Translations under genes and position numbers: made by a program
Notes under the pieces: generated by a model
What the model saw: only the letters and a program-made list of their open reading frames with translations
Database searches by the model: none
Told to the model about the DNA's origin: nothing
Assembly (NCBI GenBank): GCA_965199865.1
Contig: CBDATU010000005.1
Location: 1-64,000 of the forward strand
Source of the DNA: JAPOUP01 sp965199865
Lineage (GTDB): Bacteria; Pseudomonadota; Alphaproteobacteria; Rhodobacterales; Rhodobacteraceae
DNA: 64,000 bases
Direction: 5' to 3'
Shown here: one piece after another, positions 10,266-20,575 of the stretch
Numbering within the stretch: position 1 is the stretch's first letter
Layout of the letters: every line of letters begins with the position of its first letter

Positions 10266-11000
10266 CTATGGCGCATCCTTCAGGCGAAGGATGTACACAC
10301 CCCGCTCATAGGGCAGGGAGATGAAGGCGTGAATGTTGAGTTCTGGTTGTGCGTCGGACAGGGATATACATTGAGCACCTCGGCGACCTCGTGAAACGGC
10401 TCAATCCTCTCCCAGTAGTCGTCGGGCACATTCCAGAAAACCACGATCCAGTCGACAAGAAGACTTTGGACGTGGAGCGATCGATCGAATTCCTGGACCC
10501 GTTCAGATGGAAGAGGCGTCTCGTCGTCAAGAACCCAGTGGAACAGCACATGGTGACCTATGGAAAACGTCAAGGCTTCCCGGTCGGCAAAGTTCGGAAC
10601 ATACACCAGTTCGTCCTTCTCCGTGTGCTCCAGCAGGTAGTCTGGGGCAGCCCGGATGGAATCATGGTAGGGCCGGTGAATCTCGCGCGCGATCTGAAAT
10701 AGATGCAGGTCCAATGTTCGTTCACCACTGAAAGACATGGTAAGGTTGACTGGCCAGGCCCCGGCACTTGAACACAGCAGGATGACAGCTGCCAATGCAC
10801 CCGCGCTCCTTGACCTGCGCCAGACTCACTCGACGATCAGCCCCTTCATGATCAGTAGAAGCGGCAGCGCACCCACATAGTACCTCAGATCGGCAATTGG
10901 ATTTGTCCATACCGGCTGAACGGAAAGCATCGCCGAAAACAGCGCGAACGGGAAACCCGTCAGGACCACTCCTGCCGCGGCATATGTTGGCAGACCGCTA
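10266..11000 (-). pseudogene. Membrane glycosyltransferase-like protein, C-terminal remnant
   Basis: Two frames and one in-frame stop rebuild the C-terminal part of a membrane protein. A hydrophobic segment (DLRYYVGALPLLLIMKGLIV) is cut by TGA at 10826-10828. The same frame continues through AAVILLCSSAGAW and a soluble domain with HRPYHDSI and DDYWERIEPFHEVAEV. A frameshift near 10365 leads to the true end, PELNIHAFISLPYERGVYIL, with its stop at 10266-10268. The layout, with transmembrane helices followed by a compact C-terminal domain, resembles GT-C (ArnT/PMT-like) glycosyltransferases, but that family assignment is tentative. The 5' part is missing and is replaced by an IS256 scrap. Confidence 0.55.
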
Positions 11001-11189
11001 CCGGCAGGTCGTTGTGCTATCGGATCAGCGATACTCCGCCACAGTCTCGACTTCTGGGATTTCTTGGCCCGTCGCGACTCTCTGGTCTCGACGACTGGGT
11101 GTCGTTGCCATAGGAAAGGTCGTGTCGCGAATTTGGTGGAAATTCGAAAACGGTGCAGTCTCCGGGTGAACATGGTTTCCTCCGATCAG

Positions 11190-11530
11190 GCGGCGGGGGC
11201 ATAGGGGACGGGCCCGGCCATGACAGCGTCTGCCAGCCATCGACCTTTCGCATCCGGATATGACCCGATGCCAGGAGTGCCCGGAGCGGCATAGGCACCG
11301 TCTCCGCGCAGGGTAGCGACGTTCGGGTCCTTCTCCGCCTCCGGAACTCCCCGTCCGTCCTCTCGATGGCACTGGTGGTCCGCGCCGCTCTCCACTGCGA
11401 CGGGCCTGGCCGGGTGAACGTGAACAGCCGGTCGCCCGCCTCGTCCAGGCTGTCGGCGACGGCCCGGCACTTTTTCCTCCACTTCTTCACGAACGCCCTG
11501 CGGCGGCGCTGGATCTTGTATGTCTGAACC
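11190..11530 (-). pseudogene. IS256 (mutator) family transposase, C-terminal fragment
   Basis: The minus-strand frame reads KKWRKKCRAVADSLDEAGDR, then SQWRAARTTSAIERTDGEFR, TSLPCAETV and HIRMRKVDGWQTLSW. These are the last conserved blocks of mutator-type (IS256) transposases, including the region of the final acidic catalytic residue. Only about 110 residues remain. Nothing upstream gives the N-terminal DNA-binding part, and the fragment abuts the broken membrane protein gene. An old, inactive insertion. Confidence 0.8.
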
Positions 11531-11550
11531 AATCAGAAAGAATCCTGAGG

Positions 11551-11832
11551 ATGCCGTTGTGGAAAGTTCCGCACACCTGTGGAAAACTCTGCGCCGGCTG
11601 TGCGGAACCCGGCGCTACCGCCGGTCCGGAACCTCGTGCATCATCCATGAAGGGATTCCCTCTCCGCACGGCCCTGCGGAGAGGGATGCGGGGCAACCCC
11701 CCCGCAAAGGCGGGCAGGGCCCACCGGGTCGCGCCGGTCGCGGTGATGCGGAAACCCGTGATCCTCACGAACGTCCTGCCGCCCGACGGGCGCGGATGGT
11801 CCCCGGACGCGCCGGTTCCGGCACCGTCATGA
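11551..11832 (+). pseudogene. IS110-type transposase, C-terminal scrap
   Basis: A short plus-strand frame contains AGRAHRVAPVAVMRKPVILT followed by NVLPPDGRGWSPD. This resembles the last 40 residues of IS110/IS116 transposases, whose C-terminus typically reads K-V-A-(L/V)-x-A-x-M-R-K followed by a leucine-rich stretch and D-G-x-x-W. The upstream part of the frame is not convincing, so only the C-terminal tail is supported. Confidence 0.5.
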
Positions 11833-12674
11833 CGCCCGCCGGTGGAAAGAATGGGCGGAAGTGGGCGGAAGATCCGGAAAGTCCGCGGAAAATGCCCTGA
11901 AACCCCTTGAAACGGGACATGGATGTTATCTGGTCGCGCTGGAGCGGACACAGGTGATTTCTGCCGAGTCCCTTCATCGGGGAATGGCCACTGCCAACAG
12001 GACCATCAGCAGGAACCCCTATGAGCAGCAGGTCGAAAGCGACAGACCGGACGAAAGCTGGTCGGAAATGTAAGACATAGGCTGAAAGAAAGTGCTACGC
12101 ATTGCCTGGACAGGTCGTGGGGCGGCCCGAAACATCCTTTCTAACGAATCCCATATCCTGAAATCCTGCCAGTCGATCTTCGGTTTCGGCGGCCTCCGGA
12201 ATTGTGGCCCGAGGCCCTTCAGCATGTCCGTCATCGGAGCTGCGGCTTTCCGCATTCGCCCGCGTTCCGATGAAACGGGACAGAAAATTCAGACTGTCCC
12301 GACCTCGATCAGGGTATGCCTGATCACCAGAAAGGGTCATGGATGGCCTTGGGATCCGCGGTGAATTTCTGAATGCAAGTGAACTCGATAACGGGCTTCC
12401 GAACATTCCCTTCCTTCGCTTCGATGCTTGCTGGATTGCTTTCGACCGAGACATGAGCTGATCCCGCACGATGAACAGGTGGTTCCGCTCTGTTGCGGTA
12501 AGGTTGGGAATCCTGTTTGAAATCCTGGATCAGGGCGATGGCCGGAGGATCGCTCCCGGTCTTACTCAATATTGGGTATCCAGTCGGCCATACGTGTCGG
12601 CCTACCGCTTCTGGAGGGGATGGCAGTTCGGAAATTCACGCCACCGCCTTGAGGGCAGGGTATCTCAACAGCAC
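11833..12674. other. Spacer, no recognisable gene
   Basis: Sequence between the IS110 scrap and the SRAP gene. Neither strand gives family-like protein text, and no RNA gene or strong hairpin is visible. Confidence 0.45.
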
Positions 12675-13370
12675 TCATCGCGACCCGTATTCGGAACTCT
12701 GGTGGAGGGACTTGATCCCCTCACCGGAGGCAAGTACGCGCATACCGGCGGCTGGATAGGGCCGAAGTAGCCTGCAGGCTTCATGCGGTGAGCCTGTCAG
12801 CCAGGTGTCGTAGCTGCCAGGATCCAGAATGACAGGCATCCGTGATGGATGAACCTTCGCAACCAGGTCATTTGGTGTTGTCGTGACAATCGAATGCGTC
12901 AGGAAGGATTGCCTTTCGCCGCGAAGAATGCCCGAGAACGGCTTCCAGAGTCCGGCAAAGGCGAACGGCAACACCTGTCCGGACTCACCGCTCACGCCAA
13001 ACCAGAAATAGGTCGCGGGCTGCCTTCCCTTCATTTCGCAAAATCCTGAGGCCGGAACGAGGCAGCGCCTCTCGAAGAAACTCTGCCGCCAGAATGGTGA
13101 GGACTCCACCCTATCCTGCCTCGCATTGGCCACCGATTTGGGCAGGATGGGTTTTCCGGTGCGTTTCGAGATCTGCGGGAGAAGAAATCCGAACCGGCCG
13201 CGCACCAGCTCCCGACCGCCGTACTCCGAGATTCGGACAATTGGGGCGGCAGCGCCTGGGAATATCGATGGGAGAGGTTCGTGATTGCCAAGCAGGTCGT
13301 GGTGTTCCGGAACAAGAAACAGGTCCCGCATGGCACCCGGCGGAGTGGTGAGCGAATAGAGCGTGCACAT
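12675..13370 (-). CDS. SRAP family DNA-crosslink sensor (SOS response-associated peptidase)
   Basis: 231-residue SRAP (YedK/HMCES-type) protein, which traps abasic sites in single-stranded DNA through its N-terminal cysteine. Translation should begin at the Met at 13370, because this exposes Cys2 (MCTLYSLTTPP) after Met removal; the longer frame upstream would bury it. The other conserved positions are present: Asn in SVANARQDRV, Glu in PASGFCEMKG, and His in VAKVHPSRMPVIL. The usual NAR(A/S)E motif reads NARQD. Its neighbours are spacer and glnA, so there is no operon context. Confidence 0.85.
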   Translation of the reverse strand: MCTLYSLTTPPGAMRDLFLVPEHHDLLGNHEPLPSIFPGAAAPIVRISEYGGRELVRGRFGFLLPQISKRTGKPILPKSVANARQDRVESSPFWRQSFFERRCLVPASGFCEMKGRQPATYFWFGVSGESGQVLPFAFAGLWKPFSGILRGERQSFLTHSIVTTTPNDLVAKVHPSRMPVILDPGSYDTWLTGSPHEACRLLRPYPAAGMRVLASGEGIKSLHQSSEYGSR

Positions 13371-13564
13371 TTCCGTTGGCCGGCAGGTTAGTGCCCCATC
13401 AGTCCTGCGCTCCACCATACATCAATCAGGATCTACTCACAATGTGTTACTCTAGGTGGATTCTCCCACCATTCAGGGACGGACGTCAGGACAACATATC
13501 ATGATCCAGAATATTCTCTGGATGTATTACCTGGAGGATTGGTGATTCAATTATGCGATAAAGA

Positions 13565-13590
13565 AAATAGGGGCGCACGCGCCCCTATTT
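13565..13590 (-). terminator. Intrinsic terminator after glnA
   Basis: A perfect 12-base-pair inverted repeat (13565-13576 with 13579-13590) and a 2-base loop, rich in GC at its tip. On the minus strand it is followed by a T-rich tail (TATTTTCTTTAT). It lies 19 bases past the glnA stop and is the clearest terminator in the window. Confidence 0.9.
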
Positions 13591-13608
13591 CTCGATATGC
13601 CGATTAGT

Positions 13609-15018
13609 TCAGCAGCTATAATATAGCTTGAATTCCACCGGATGTGGGGTGTGTTCGAATGCGTAGACCTCTTCCCACTTGAGATCCATGTAACCGGAGA
13701 TCTGGTCTTCGGTAAAGACATCGCCGACGGTCAGGAATTCCTTATCAGCCTCAAGCTCATCCAGGGCTTCGCGCAGGGAAGCGCAGACCGTGGGGATGCC
13801 CTCAAGCTCCTCGGGCGGGAGGTCATACAGATCCTTGTCCATCGCCGGGCCAGGATCAATCTTGTTCCTGATGCCGTCAAGGCCAGCCATCAGCAACGCC
13901 GCGAAGCACAGATAGGGATTTGCCGCCGGGTCAGGGAACCGGGCCTCAACACGCTTCCCCTTGGGGCTTTCCGTCCAGGGAATGCGAATGCAGCCGGATC
14001 GGTTGCGGGCCGAATAGGCGCGCAGGACTGGTGCCTCGAATCCCGGAATCAGCCGCTTGTAACTGTTGGTCGCAGGGTTGGTAAAGGCATTCAGTGCCTT
14101 GGCGTGCTTCAGAAGACCGCCAATATACCAGATGGCTTCGTCACTCAGATCCGCATATTTGTCACCTGCAAAGATCGGCCTGCCATCTTTCCAGATCGAC
14201 TGGTTCACATGCATCCCGGTACCGTTGTCGCCAGCGATGGGCTTGGGCATGAAGGTTGCGGACTTTCCATATGCTTGGGCCACGTTCTGGATGACATACT
14301 TGTACTTCTGGAGGTGATCGCCCTGTTCGGTGAGTGGGGCGAAAATAAGGCCAAGTTCGTGCTGGCAACTGGCCACTTCGTGGTGGTGCTTGTCGACGGC
14401 CATTCCCATCCGCTTCATCGTCGACAGCATTTCCGAACGAATGTCCTGTGCATCGTCAATCGGGTTGACCGGGAAGTAACCGCCCTTGATGCCCGGACGG
14501 TGACCAGTATTGCCCATCTCATAACTGGTGTCGCTGTTCCAGGACGCATCCAGCGCGTCAACCTGGTAGCTCACCTTGTTCATCTCCACCGAGAAGCGGA
14601 CATCGTCAAACAGGAAGAATTCAGCTTCCGGCCCGAAATAGGCGACATCACCAATGCCGGAAGCGTTCAGATAGGCCTCGGCCTTTTCCGCAGTACCACG
14701 CGGGTCACGCTCATAGGACTCGCCCGTATCCGGCTCAACCACCGTGCAGTGCAATGCGAGTGTCTTTTCCGCGTAGAACGGGTCCAGATACGCGCTTCTT
14801 GAGTCGGGCATCAGTTTCATGTCCGACTGTTCAATGGATTTCCAACCTGCGATGGAAGAGCCATCGAACATGAAGCCTTCCTCAAGGAAGTCCTCATCGA
14901 CCTGATCAGAAAGGATGGTTACATGCTGAAGCTTGCCGCGCGGGTCGGTAAAGCGAAGATCGACGTATTCGGCCGCGTCTTCACCGTTGATCATGTTCAA
15001 TATGTTGGAGTTGCTCAT
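13609..15018 (-). CDS. glnA: Glutamine synthetase type I
   Basis: 469-residue dodecameric glutamine synthetase, which joins ammonia to glutamate using ATP. The beta-grasp N-terminal domain is followed by the catalytic domain, with PEAEFFLFDD around residues 130-139, GDNGTGMHVNQS around 263-274, and NRSGCIRIP around 339-347. The adenylylation site is Tyr398 in KDLYDLPPEE, so activity is probably also controlled by GlnE. A good ribosome binding site (AGGGAA) precedes the ATG. It is the second gene of a glnB-glnA operon, with a 33-base gap to glnB, and is closed by a strong terminator. No damage is seen. Confidence 0.97.
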   Translation of the reverse strand: MSNSNILNMINGEDAAEYVDLRFTDPRGKLQHVTILSDQVDEDFLEEGFMFDGSSIAGWKSIEQSDMKLMPDSRSAYLDPFYAEKTLALHCTVVEPDTGESYERDPRGTAEKAEAYLNASGIGDVAYFGPEAEFFLFDDVRFSVEMNKVSYQVDALDASWNSDTSYEMGNTGHRPGIKGGYFPVNPIDDAQDIRSEMLSTMKRMGMAVDKHHHEVASCQHELGLIFAPLTEQGDHLQKYKYVIQNVAQAYGKSATFMPKPIAGDNGTGMHVNQSIWKDGRPIFAGDKYADLSDEAIWYIGGLLKHAKALNAFTNPATNSYKRLIPGFEAPVLRAYSARNRSGCIRIPWTESPKGKRVEARFPDPAANPYLCFAALLMAGLDGIRNKIDPGPAMDKDLYDLPPEELEGIPTVCASLREALDELEADKEFLTVGDVFTEDQISGYMDLKWEEVYAFEHTPHPVEFKLYYSC

Positions 15019-15051
15019 AAGTTCCCTTTCCCTGAATCCCGATTCCAGCGA

Positions 15052-15390
15052 TCAGAGCGCATCTTCGCCCGATTCGCCAGTACGGATACGGATAGCCTGT
15101 GTGATTTCCGAGACGAAGATCTTGCCATCACCGATCTTGTCGGTCTTGGCCGCCCCGAGGATGGCGTCAATTGCAGCGTCGACCTGGTCATCGCCAAGCA
15201 CGATTTCCATTTTGACCTTGGGCAGGAAGTCTACGACATATTCAGCACCACGGTAGAGTTCCGTATGGCCTTTCTGACGGCCGAAGCCCTTGACCTCAAT
15301 GACCGAAAGCCCTTGCAAACCGATGTCCTGCAGCGCTTCCTTCACTTCATCGAGCTTGAATGGCTTGATGATCGCTTCGATTTTCTTCAT
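15052..15390 (-). CDS. glnB: Nitrogen regulatory protein PII
   Basis: 112-residue PII signal protein, which senses ATP/ADP, 2-oxoglutarate and glutamine and relays nitrogen status to glutamine synthetase adenylylation and NtrB. The start is the ATG at 15390, preceded by GAAGGTG about 7 bases upstream; an upstream TTG would include that ribosome binding site. Tyr51, the uridylylation site, is present in the T-loop (ELYRGAEYVVDF), as is the C-terminal signature TDKIGDGKIFV. First gene of the glnB-glnA operon. Confidence 0.96.
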   Translation of the reverse strand: MKKIEAIIKPFKLDEVKEALQDIGLQGLSVIEVKGFGRQKGHTELYRGAEYVVDFLPKVKMEIVLGDDQVDAAIDAILGAAKTDKIGDGKIFVSEITQAIRIRTGESGEDAL

Positions 15391-16276
15391 GTCGGGCACC
15401 TTCAAGTGGTTTCAGGTCCTGTCACCATCATCCGGTGGAAATTGCAATGAATTTATGGGGATGGAGCAATTCCATGCCATTGATCCAGTGGAATTTGCGT
15501 AAATTATAGGCATATCGCTCTAAAATTAGGCGAATTAGAATCGAAATGTGTCAGGTTGCAGTGATGTCCTGTAGCCTGCGCGTGCATTCAGCGAAGGAAC
15601 GGCCGCTTTCAGGGCCGGTCATCTGCGTCACGCCCTGACCTGCCGGTTAGGCGGGTAAATCACCTGATGATCGGTCAGGATCCAGTTTCGGCGACTGCTC
15701 ACGCGAGGGACGGACAGGCCACCTGCCCGGGAAGGTAGGGCACGCGCTTCGTGGTGACATCCTTCTGAGGGAACCGCAGCCGGATGGACGGGCGGCTTTC
15801 ACTACCTACTGCAGGGGGCGTATCGAATGGCAGTCCCAAACTTCCCCGGAATTCAGAAGTACCCGGCTCAGCATGGAGGCTGGCGAAGCCGAACAGCCAT
15901 ATCTCGGTGGTTGGCCGCTTCGGATCAACGCGACTATCGCGACGGACAGCAGGACATATATCTGCAACACAAACCCATCCCATTACGGCTGATTGAGGCG
16001 GAACCCATCGAGCTTCCCGCCTCTCCGTTCGCCATGGTTGCGGAGATATTGAGCGCACGAGCCTGAACTGCTCCCTTCCCGGAATAGGGAACCCGGAATC
16101 CCGGCCTGCCGATTCAGTGCGGTGTGACGATGGCGGGCTACTCGAATCCGGTTCTTCCCTTCGCTGACGTGACATCCCGTTCGGGCCTCGCAGGCTGGTT
16201 CCGGTATTTGTCAAAAGGAATCCGCATGTTATGAATCTTTCAGCAAATATCATGCAGGTGCTGCAGGAGAATGACC
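15391..16276. other. Spacer between glnB and nnr
   Basis: Divergent upstream region. About 110 bases before glnB on the minus strand is a perfect TATAAT (plus-strand 15503-15508) without a good -35 box. A TGGCATG...TTGCT word closer to the gene looks like a sigma-54 element but is one base too short between the GG and GC. The rest (15560-16250) has no recognisable gene on either strand. Confidence 0.4.
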
Positions 16277-17821
16277 ATGATCCAGCTTCTTACGGCTGAC
16301 CAGATGCGTGCGGCCGAGCGTGCCGCCATCGGGAGTGGGGAGGTCACGGGACTGCAGCTTATGGAGCGCGCAGGTGAGGGCGTGGTTGAAAAGGTGTTCG
16401 AGATCCGGCCGGACCTGAAATCAACGCCGCGCAACGCCATCGTTCTGTGCGGGCCGGGAAACAATGGCGGTGACGGCTATGTCATTGCCAGGCTTTTGAA
16501 TGATCTGGGTTGGAATGTGAAAGCCTATGCATATGGCGATCCTGCGAAGCTGCCGCCCGATGCTCATGCGAACCATTGTCGCTGGACCAAGAGGGGTGAT
16601 GTGCGATCCCTCCACGAAATTGACGAAACGCTATGCGCCGCTGAAGTTGACCTGATCGTTGATGCGGTGTTTGGAACCGGGCTGAGCAGACCTCTCAATA
16701 AGGATCTCGTCCAGGTGCTTGCAACACTTCGGACCTGGCGGGGAAGTGGTGGAACCTTTCCCTTTGTCGTTTCCGTCGACATCCCGACCGGCATCTGTTC
16801 CGATAGCGGGCGCGAAATTGGCGGTAGCTGCGACAGCGACCTCACGGTCACGTTCCATTCCGCAAAACTCGGCCACTATCTGGGCAAAGGCCCAGACATC
16901 TGCGGCGCGATCCGTGTCGTGGATATTGGCCTCACCGGCATCCCCGGGCACATGCCAGTCGAGCTGACGGTACGGCCACCCGACCTTGGCAGGGATAGTT
17001 GCGCTGCGGCGCAAAAATTCCATCATGGCCACCTGCTGGTTCTTTCAGGTGGTGTGGGTAAGGGCGGCGCGGCGCGTCTGGCGGCGCGTGGCGCACTTCG
17101 GATCGGTGCGGGGCTGGTGACCGTGGGATGCCCTCCTGCCGCGCTGCAGGAAAACGCCGCCCATTTGAACGCGATCATGCTGCGATCAATTGCCTCGGGC
17201 AGGGCTCTCGCGGATCTGCTGGAAAGCGATTCCCGCATTAACGCTCTTTGCCTGGGTCCCGGTCTCGGCACCGGCGAGAGGGAAGGACAGCTTGTGGCCG
17301 CCGCTCTCGGGACAGGTAGGCCAACGCTCCTTGATGCGGATGCGCTTACCCTTATCGCATCTGACGACACCCTGTTCGGGTCCCTTCACGAGCGATGCGT
17401 AATCACCCCTCATGGCGGTGAATTCAACCGTCTGTTTCCAGATATGGCGGCCCGTCTTCGCGAAGCGCCAAGGACTGGCCCCGCATTCTCCAAGGTCGAC
17501 GCCACCAGTGAGGCTGCTGCACGCGCAGGCTGCACGGTGCTGTTCAAGGGACGGGACACCGTTATCGCCATGCCGGACGGGCGGGTGACAATGAATTCGG
17601 CCTGTTATGAGCGTTCCACTCCCTGGCTGGCTACAGCTGGATCGGGAGACGTGCTGGCCGGTATCATTGCCGGACTGCTGGCACGCGGCTTTGACACGAG
17701 GAAGGCCGCGGCGGCCGCCGCCCATGTTCACGTTGAATGCGCCCTCCGCTTTGGTCCTGGCCTCATTGCGGAGGATTTGCCTGACTTACTGCCTCCGGTT
17801 CTTCGCGCACTAATCGCTTAG
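16277..17821 (+). CDS. nnr: Bifunctional NAD(P)HX epimerase / ADP-dependent dehydratase
   Basis: 514-residue metabolite-repair enzyme. The N-terminal NnrE domain (about residues 1-215) epimerises hydrated NAD(P)H, with CGPGNNGGDGYVIARLL as its nucleotide loop. The C-terminal NnrD domain (about 225-514) dehydrates the S-form using ADP, with LCLGPGLGTGE, the HGGEFNRLFP block, and ATAGSGDVLAGIIAGLLARG near the end. I start at the second ATG (16277), because AGGAG then sits 8 bases upstream; the ATG at 16271 would be too close to it. Divergent from glnB. An 8-base inverted repeat follows the stop at 17846-17864. Confidence 0.95.
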   Translation: MIQLLTADQMRAAERAAIGSGEVTGLQLMERAGEGVVEKVFEIRPDLKSTPRNAIVLCGPGNNGGDGYVIARLLNDLGWNVKAYAYGDPAKLPPDAHANHCRWTKRGDVRSLHEIDETLCAAEVDLIVDAVFGTGLSRPLNKDLVQVLATLRTWRGSGGTFPFVVSVDIPTGICSDSGREIGGSCDSDLTVTFHSAKLGHYLGKGPDICGAIRVVDIGLTGIPGHMPVELTVRPPDLGRDSCAAAQKFHHGHLLVLSGGVGKGGAARLAARGALRIGAGLVTVGCPPAALQENAAHLNAIMLRSIASGRALADLLESDSRINALCLGPGLGTGEREGQLVAAALGTGRPTLLDADALTLIASDDTLFGSLHERCVITPHGGEFNRLFPDMAARLREAPRTGPAFSKVDATSEAAARAGCTVLFKGRDTVIAMPDGRVTMNSACYERSTPWLATAGSGDVLAGIIAGLLARGFDTRKAAAAAAHVHVECALRFGPGLIAEDLPDLLPPVLRALIA

Positions 17822-18385
17822 CCCTGTTCTTCTGTAGGACATCCGTTCACGGACGATCCGTGAAATCTCACCCGAGCTCTGTTGAGTATGCGGCAGTCTG
17901 AAAATTCCCCGTTTGTTCCTTTGGTCTGAACTGCGGGTTTGGACGCAGGCGGAGATCTACGCGATCCAAGCCCTATGGCAAGACCGGATGGTCTCCTCGA
18001 CATCGACCAGTCCACTACCTCGTGGTCGACCCAGGTGTCACATCACTGAGGAACAGGAAGCTACGGCAGCGTCCCTAAGCTGACAAGAGTCTTCACCTCA
18101 GATGTTCGGGAACCCACCGACAGACCGGACGGGCCCAAGCCCGCTTCGTCGCGAGTCGAACCGGATTGGAGGATGGGGACGCTGTGTGGCAGATGGGTTG
18201 AAACAGGTGTCCGGGCGATCTGCCTTACGCTCTTTCGCCGGACAGGCCGGTCAAGAGCATTGCCGGATTAGTGGCAGCGGGACGATATATCCATCCGGAG
18301 ACGGCATCAGCAGGAATTCCGCGACAGCTGCGGATTGGAACCGTCATGAACTCCATCCGGTTCGGGCTCCCGCTCCAGATTTACC
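17822..18385. other. Spacer with a small hairpin after nnr
   Basis: A dyad with two 8-base arms (TTCACGGA and its complement) around a 3-base loop lies at 17846-17864, 25 bases past nnr, without a T-run. It might end or stabilise the nnr message. The remaining sequence shows no recognisable gene. Confidence 0.4.
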
Positions 18386-19930
18386 TCATATTGGATCTCG
18401 CTCCAGTCCAGGCTCCAGCATCATGCGCGCCATGTCAGTAATCCCCATGCATTCAAATCCATTACCTTCATGATATTTCCGCTGCCCTTCGGTAAGGGAA
18501 GTCGAAACCAGCATTTTCCGGCGGTCGGACGCATGAAGAACCCGTGTCACTTCATTGACGTTACGGGGAAGAAGATGGGTAAACCCTTCAATGTTCCTGT
18601 CCAGTTCCGAGCCGCTGATCCTGCTGGCATTGCATTTGAATTCACCGAAAACGACAGCACCGCCGCTATCGGCATAGGGAAGGGCAAGAAAATCGATTTC
18701 GGTCGCTTCGTCATTGTGAACACGGTTTCCCTCCGCGTCCTTTCCCCACCAGACACGATGGTGGCTCCAGACAATGTCCGGAGATTCCCGCAGAACATTG
18801 GCCGCCAGTTCCTCAAGGGTCTTCAGTGCCTCCAGTGCCCGCAGATCCCTGACAGAGCCGTCATCCCGCCCGATGGCGATACTGGACACGGCATGTCCAT
18901 GTGAGTCGGTGAGTTCGCTTTCCTTCCCTACGGATAGCGCCGAAAGCTGGAAACGTGTCACTGGATCACTGATTTCCCAGCCGATCCGTTTCCCATGATC
19001 TGGAAACTCCCGCAGTCCGGAACAAGTCCCAGATGGGTGACAGGCATGGAAAGGAAATCGTCCAGCTCCGGAGAGTTCCGCTTTTTCAGTTCTCTGGGAA
19101 ACCTATGGGTTCTTTTCCCCTGCTGAGAATTTCCGGCGAGCCAGAGCAGCGCGTCACGGTGTGGCGGAGCGAGATCGGTGAAAGCGCGGCTGTCAAACCG
19201 GTCGTCAGGATTTTCCTCAAGCCATTCCCGCTGCGCCCTGATGAAGGTCAGCCGCCATTCCCTACCATCATCCGGCCAGGTATCAATGTCCCACAGTTTG
19301 GCGAAACGGTCTCTGGTGACGAATCTTTCCCATTGGTCGGGCATGCCACCGAAGGTCGTCCAGAGCGTCAGGAACCGGGCGGGACGGTCCAGAGGTCCAT
19401 GTTCTTCCGCCATCGCAAAAACGGTCCGAATGGACCATGGACGGAGCTGTGCGCCTGCGTCCAGCCGCCCACTCAACCAACCGTCCGCCTTGAGCACTTC
19501 CCTGAGTTTCTGCTGGTGGGACCCCATGATGAACAGCGTACCGCGTTCCGTAAGTCCATGTTCGAACCTGAACCGGTGATAAGAAGCTTGGCTTTGGATT
19601 CCAGTACCGTATCCCGCGCGTTGTGAAACTCGTCAAGAACCACGGCGGCACCTCTACGGATGAGATGCTCCACGTTTTCCATGAACCACATGGAGTCGCT
19701 CATGAACGGCTCTCGCGGCGGAAGACCGTTAAGCAGATCGGAGCATCCCGTCTGCAGCGCCGCTTTGTGAAGCTCGTTCAGGCTTTGTCACCCCTTTCGG
19801 GAAATGGTGGCAGCTCACAAAGAACCATCGGACTTTCTTGCCTGCGTCCGGCCTCGTGTAGCAGAAGCGTCTTTCCGATGCCGCGCCGACTGTCTCCTAT
19901 TCAGCCAGGTTTCTGGCAATCGGTATTGAG
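18386..19930 (-). pseudogene. P-loop ATPase with C-terminal nuclease-like domain (DUF234-type), frame-broken
   Basis: Pieces of one ATPase in several frames. A P-loop (RRGIGKTLLLHEAG) lies around 19860-19895. Walker B (AAVVLDEFHNARD) is in a separate frame ending near 19520. A middle part (KLREVLKADGWLSGRL, then TLWTTFGGMPDQWERFV) is in a third frame. The C-terminal 190 residues in a fourth frame begin with GWEISDPVTRFQLSALSVG and hold EIDFLALPY and GEFKCN, a D-(x)n-E-x-K nuclease-like core. This order matches archaeal-type ATPases fused to a DUF234/PD-(D/E)XK domain. There are at least three frame breaks. It is the second broken ATPase-nuclease gene in this window. Confidence 0.8.
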
Positions 19931-20490
19931 GGCCTGTTGCCAACAGAAAATCAGGAATTGCGGTAGCGGGTCAGGGAGGGATGCCGAACAGACATGCCAC
20001 GAATCCCGAAGATGTCATGGACAACGCCTTTCCGGCCACCATCCGGGATTGCAAAAATACATGGTGCCGCCGAAAGTTGTGGAGTGGAGCACTGGCATGC
20101 TACCTGCCGACTGCCATGTGCGGTTCCGGCTAGACCTCGCCGAACATGCCGTGAAGCGGATCGGGGGAAGGAGTGCATACAGCTTGATAAAATTCGGCAA
20201 TTCGGGCGCAGCATTCCGTTCGGGTCCCCCAGCATCGACGAAGCCGCGAAAGAGGAGTCCTCCGTGGAAAGCCGCTGGTCTGGAGACGGACATGCTGGAA
20301 AGGCATGGAATCGCCAGATTGCCGACCATGCGCATTTCCGACATGCCGGAGGAGGACCGCGGGGCCGCAGCCTTTGAAGCTGCCGGAGAACGGCCGGTCG
20401 GATTTCAGGATGTGAGATGGGAAATTTCAAATTGCCACTATCCGATTCCACCTTACATCTGTCATCTCGATTTGGTAATGACCCTATCGG
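19931..20490. other. Spacer upstream of tRNA-Leu
   Basis: No recognisable gene in either direction and no clear promoter for the tRNA that I would defend. Confidence 0.4.
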
Positions 20491-20575
20491 GCGGGTGTGG
20501 CGGAACTGGTAGACGCACCAGATTTAGGTTCTGGCGCCGCGAGGCGTGGGGGTTCGAGTCCCTTCACCCGCACCA
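20491..20575 (+). tRNA. tRNA-Leu (anticodon UAG)
   Basis: 85 bases including an encoded CCA. The acceptor stem pairs GCGGGTG (20491-20497) with CACCCGC (20565-20571). The anticodon stem CCAGA/TCTGG holds the loop TTTAGGT, giving anticodon UAG for CUA codons. There is a long variable arm typical of class II leucine tRNAs, and a T-arm with GGTTCGAGTCC. It precedes tig, a common neighbour pair in this bacterial group. Confidence 0.97.

Noticed and set aside
15406..15500. Sigma-54 promoter before glnB (TGGCATG and TTGCT words on the minus strand)
   Set aside because: Only 9 bases separate the GG and GC dinucleotides, whereas sigma-54 promoters need 10. I list it only as part of the spacer.
15699..16253. 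184-codon minus-strand frame upstream of nnr
   Set aside because: No ribosome binding site and no recognisable motif; long chance frames are common at this base composition.
7380..16260. Apparent enrichment of GGAAT/ATTCC words in the spacers
   Set aside because: The words are also frequent in coding regions here; without a genome-wide word count there is no basis for a claim.
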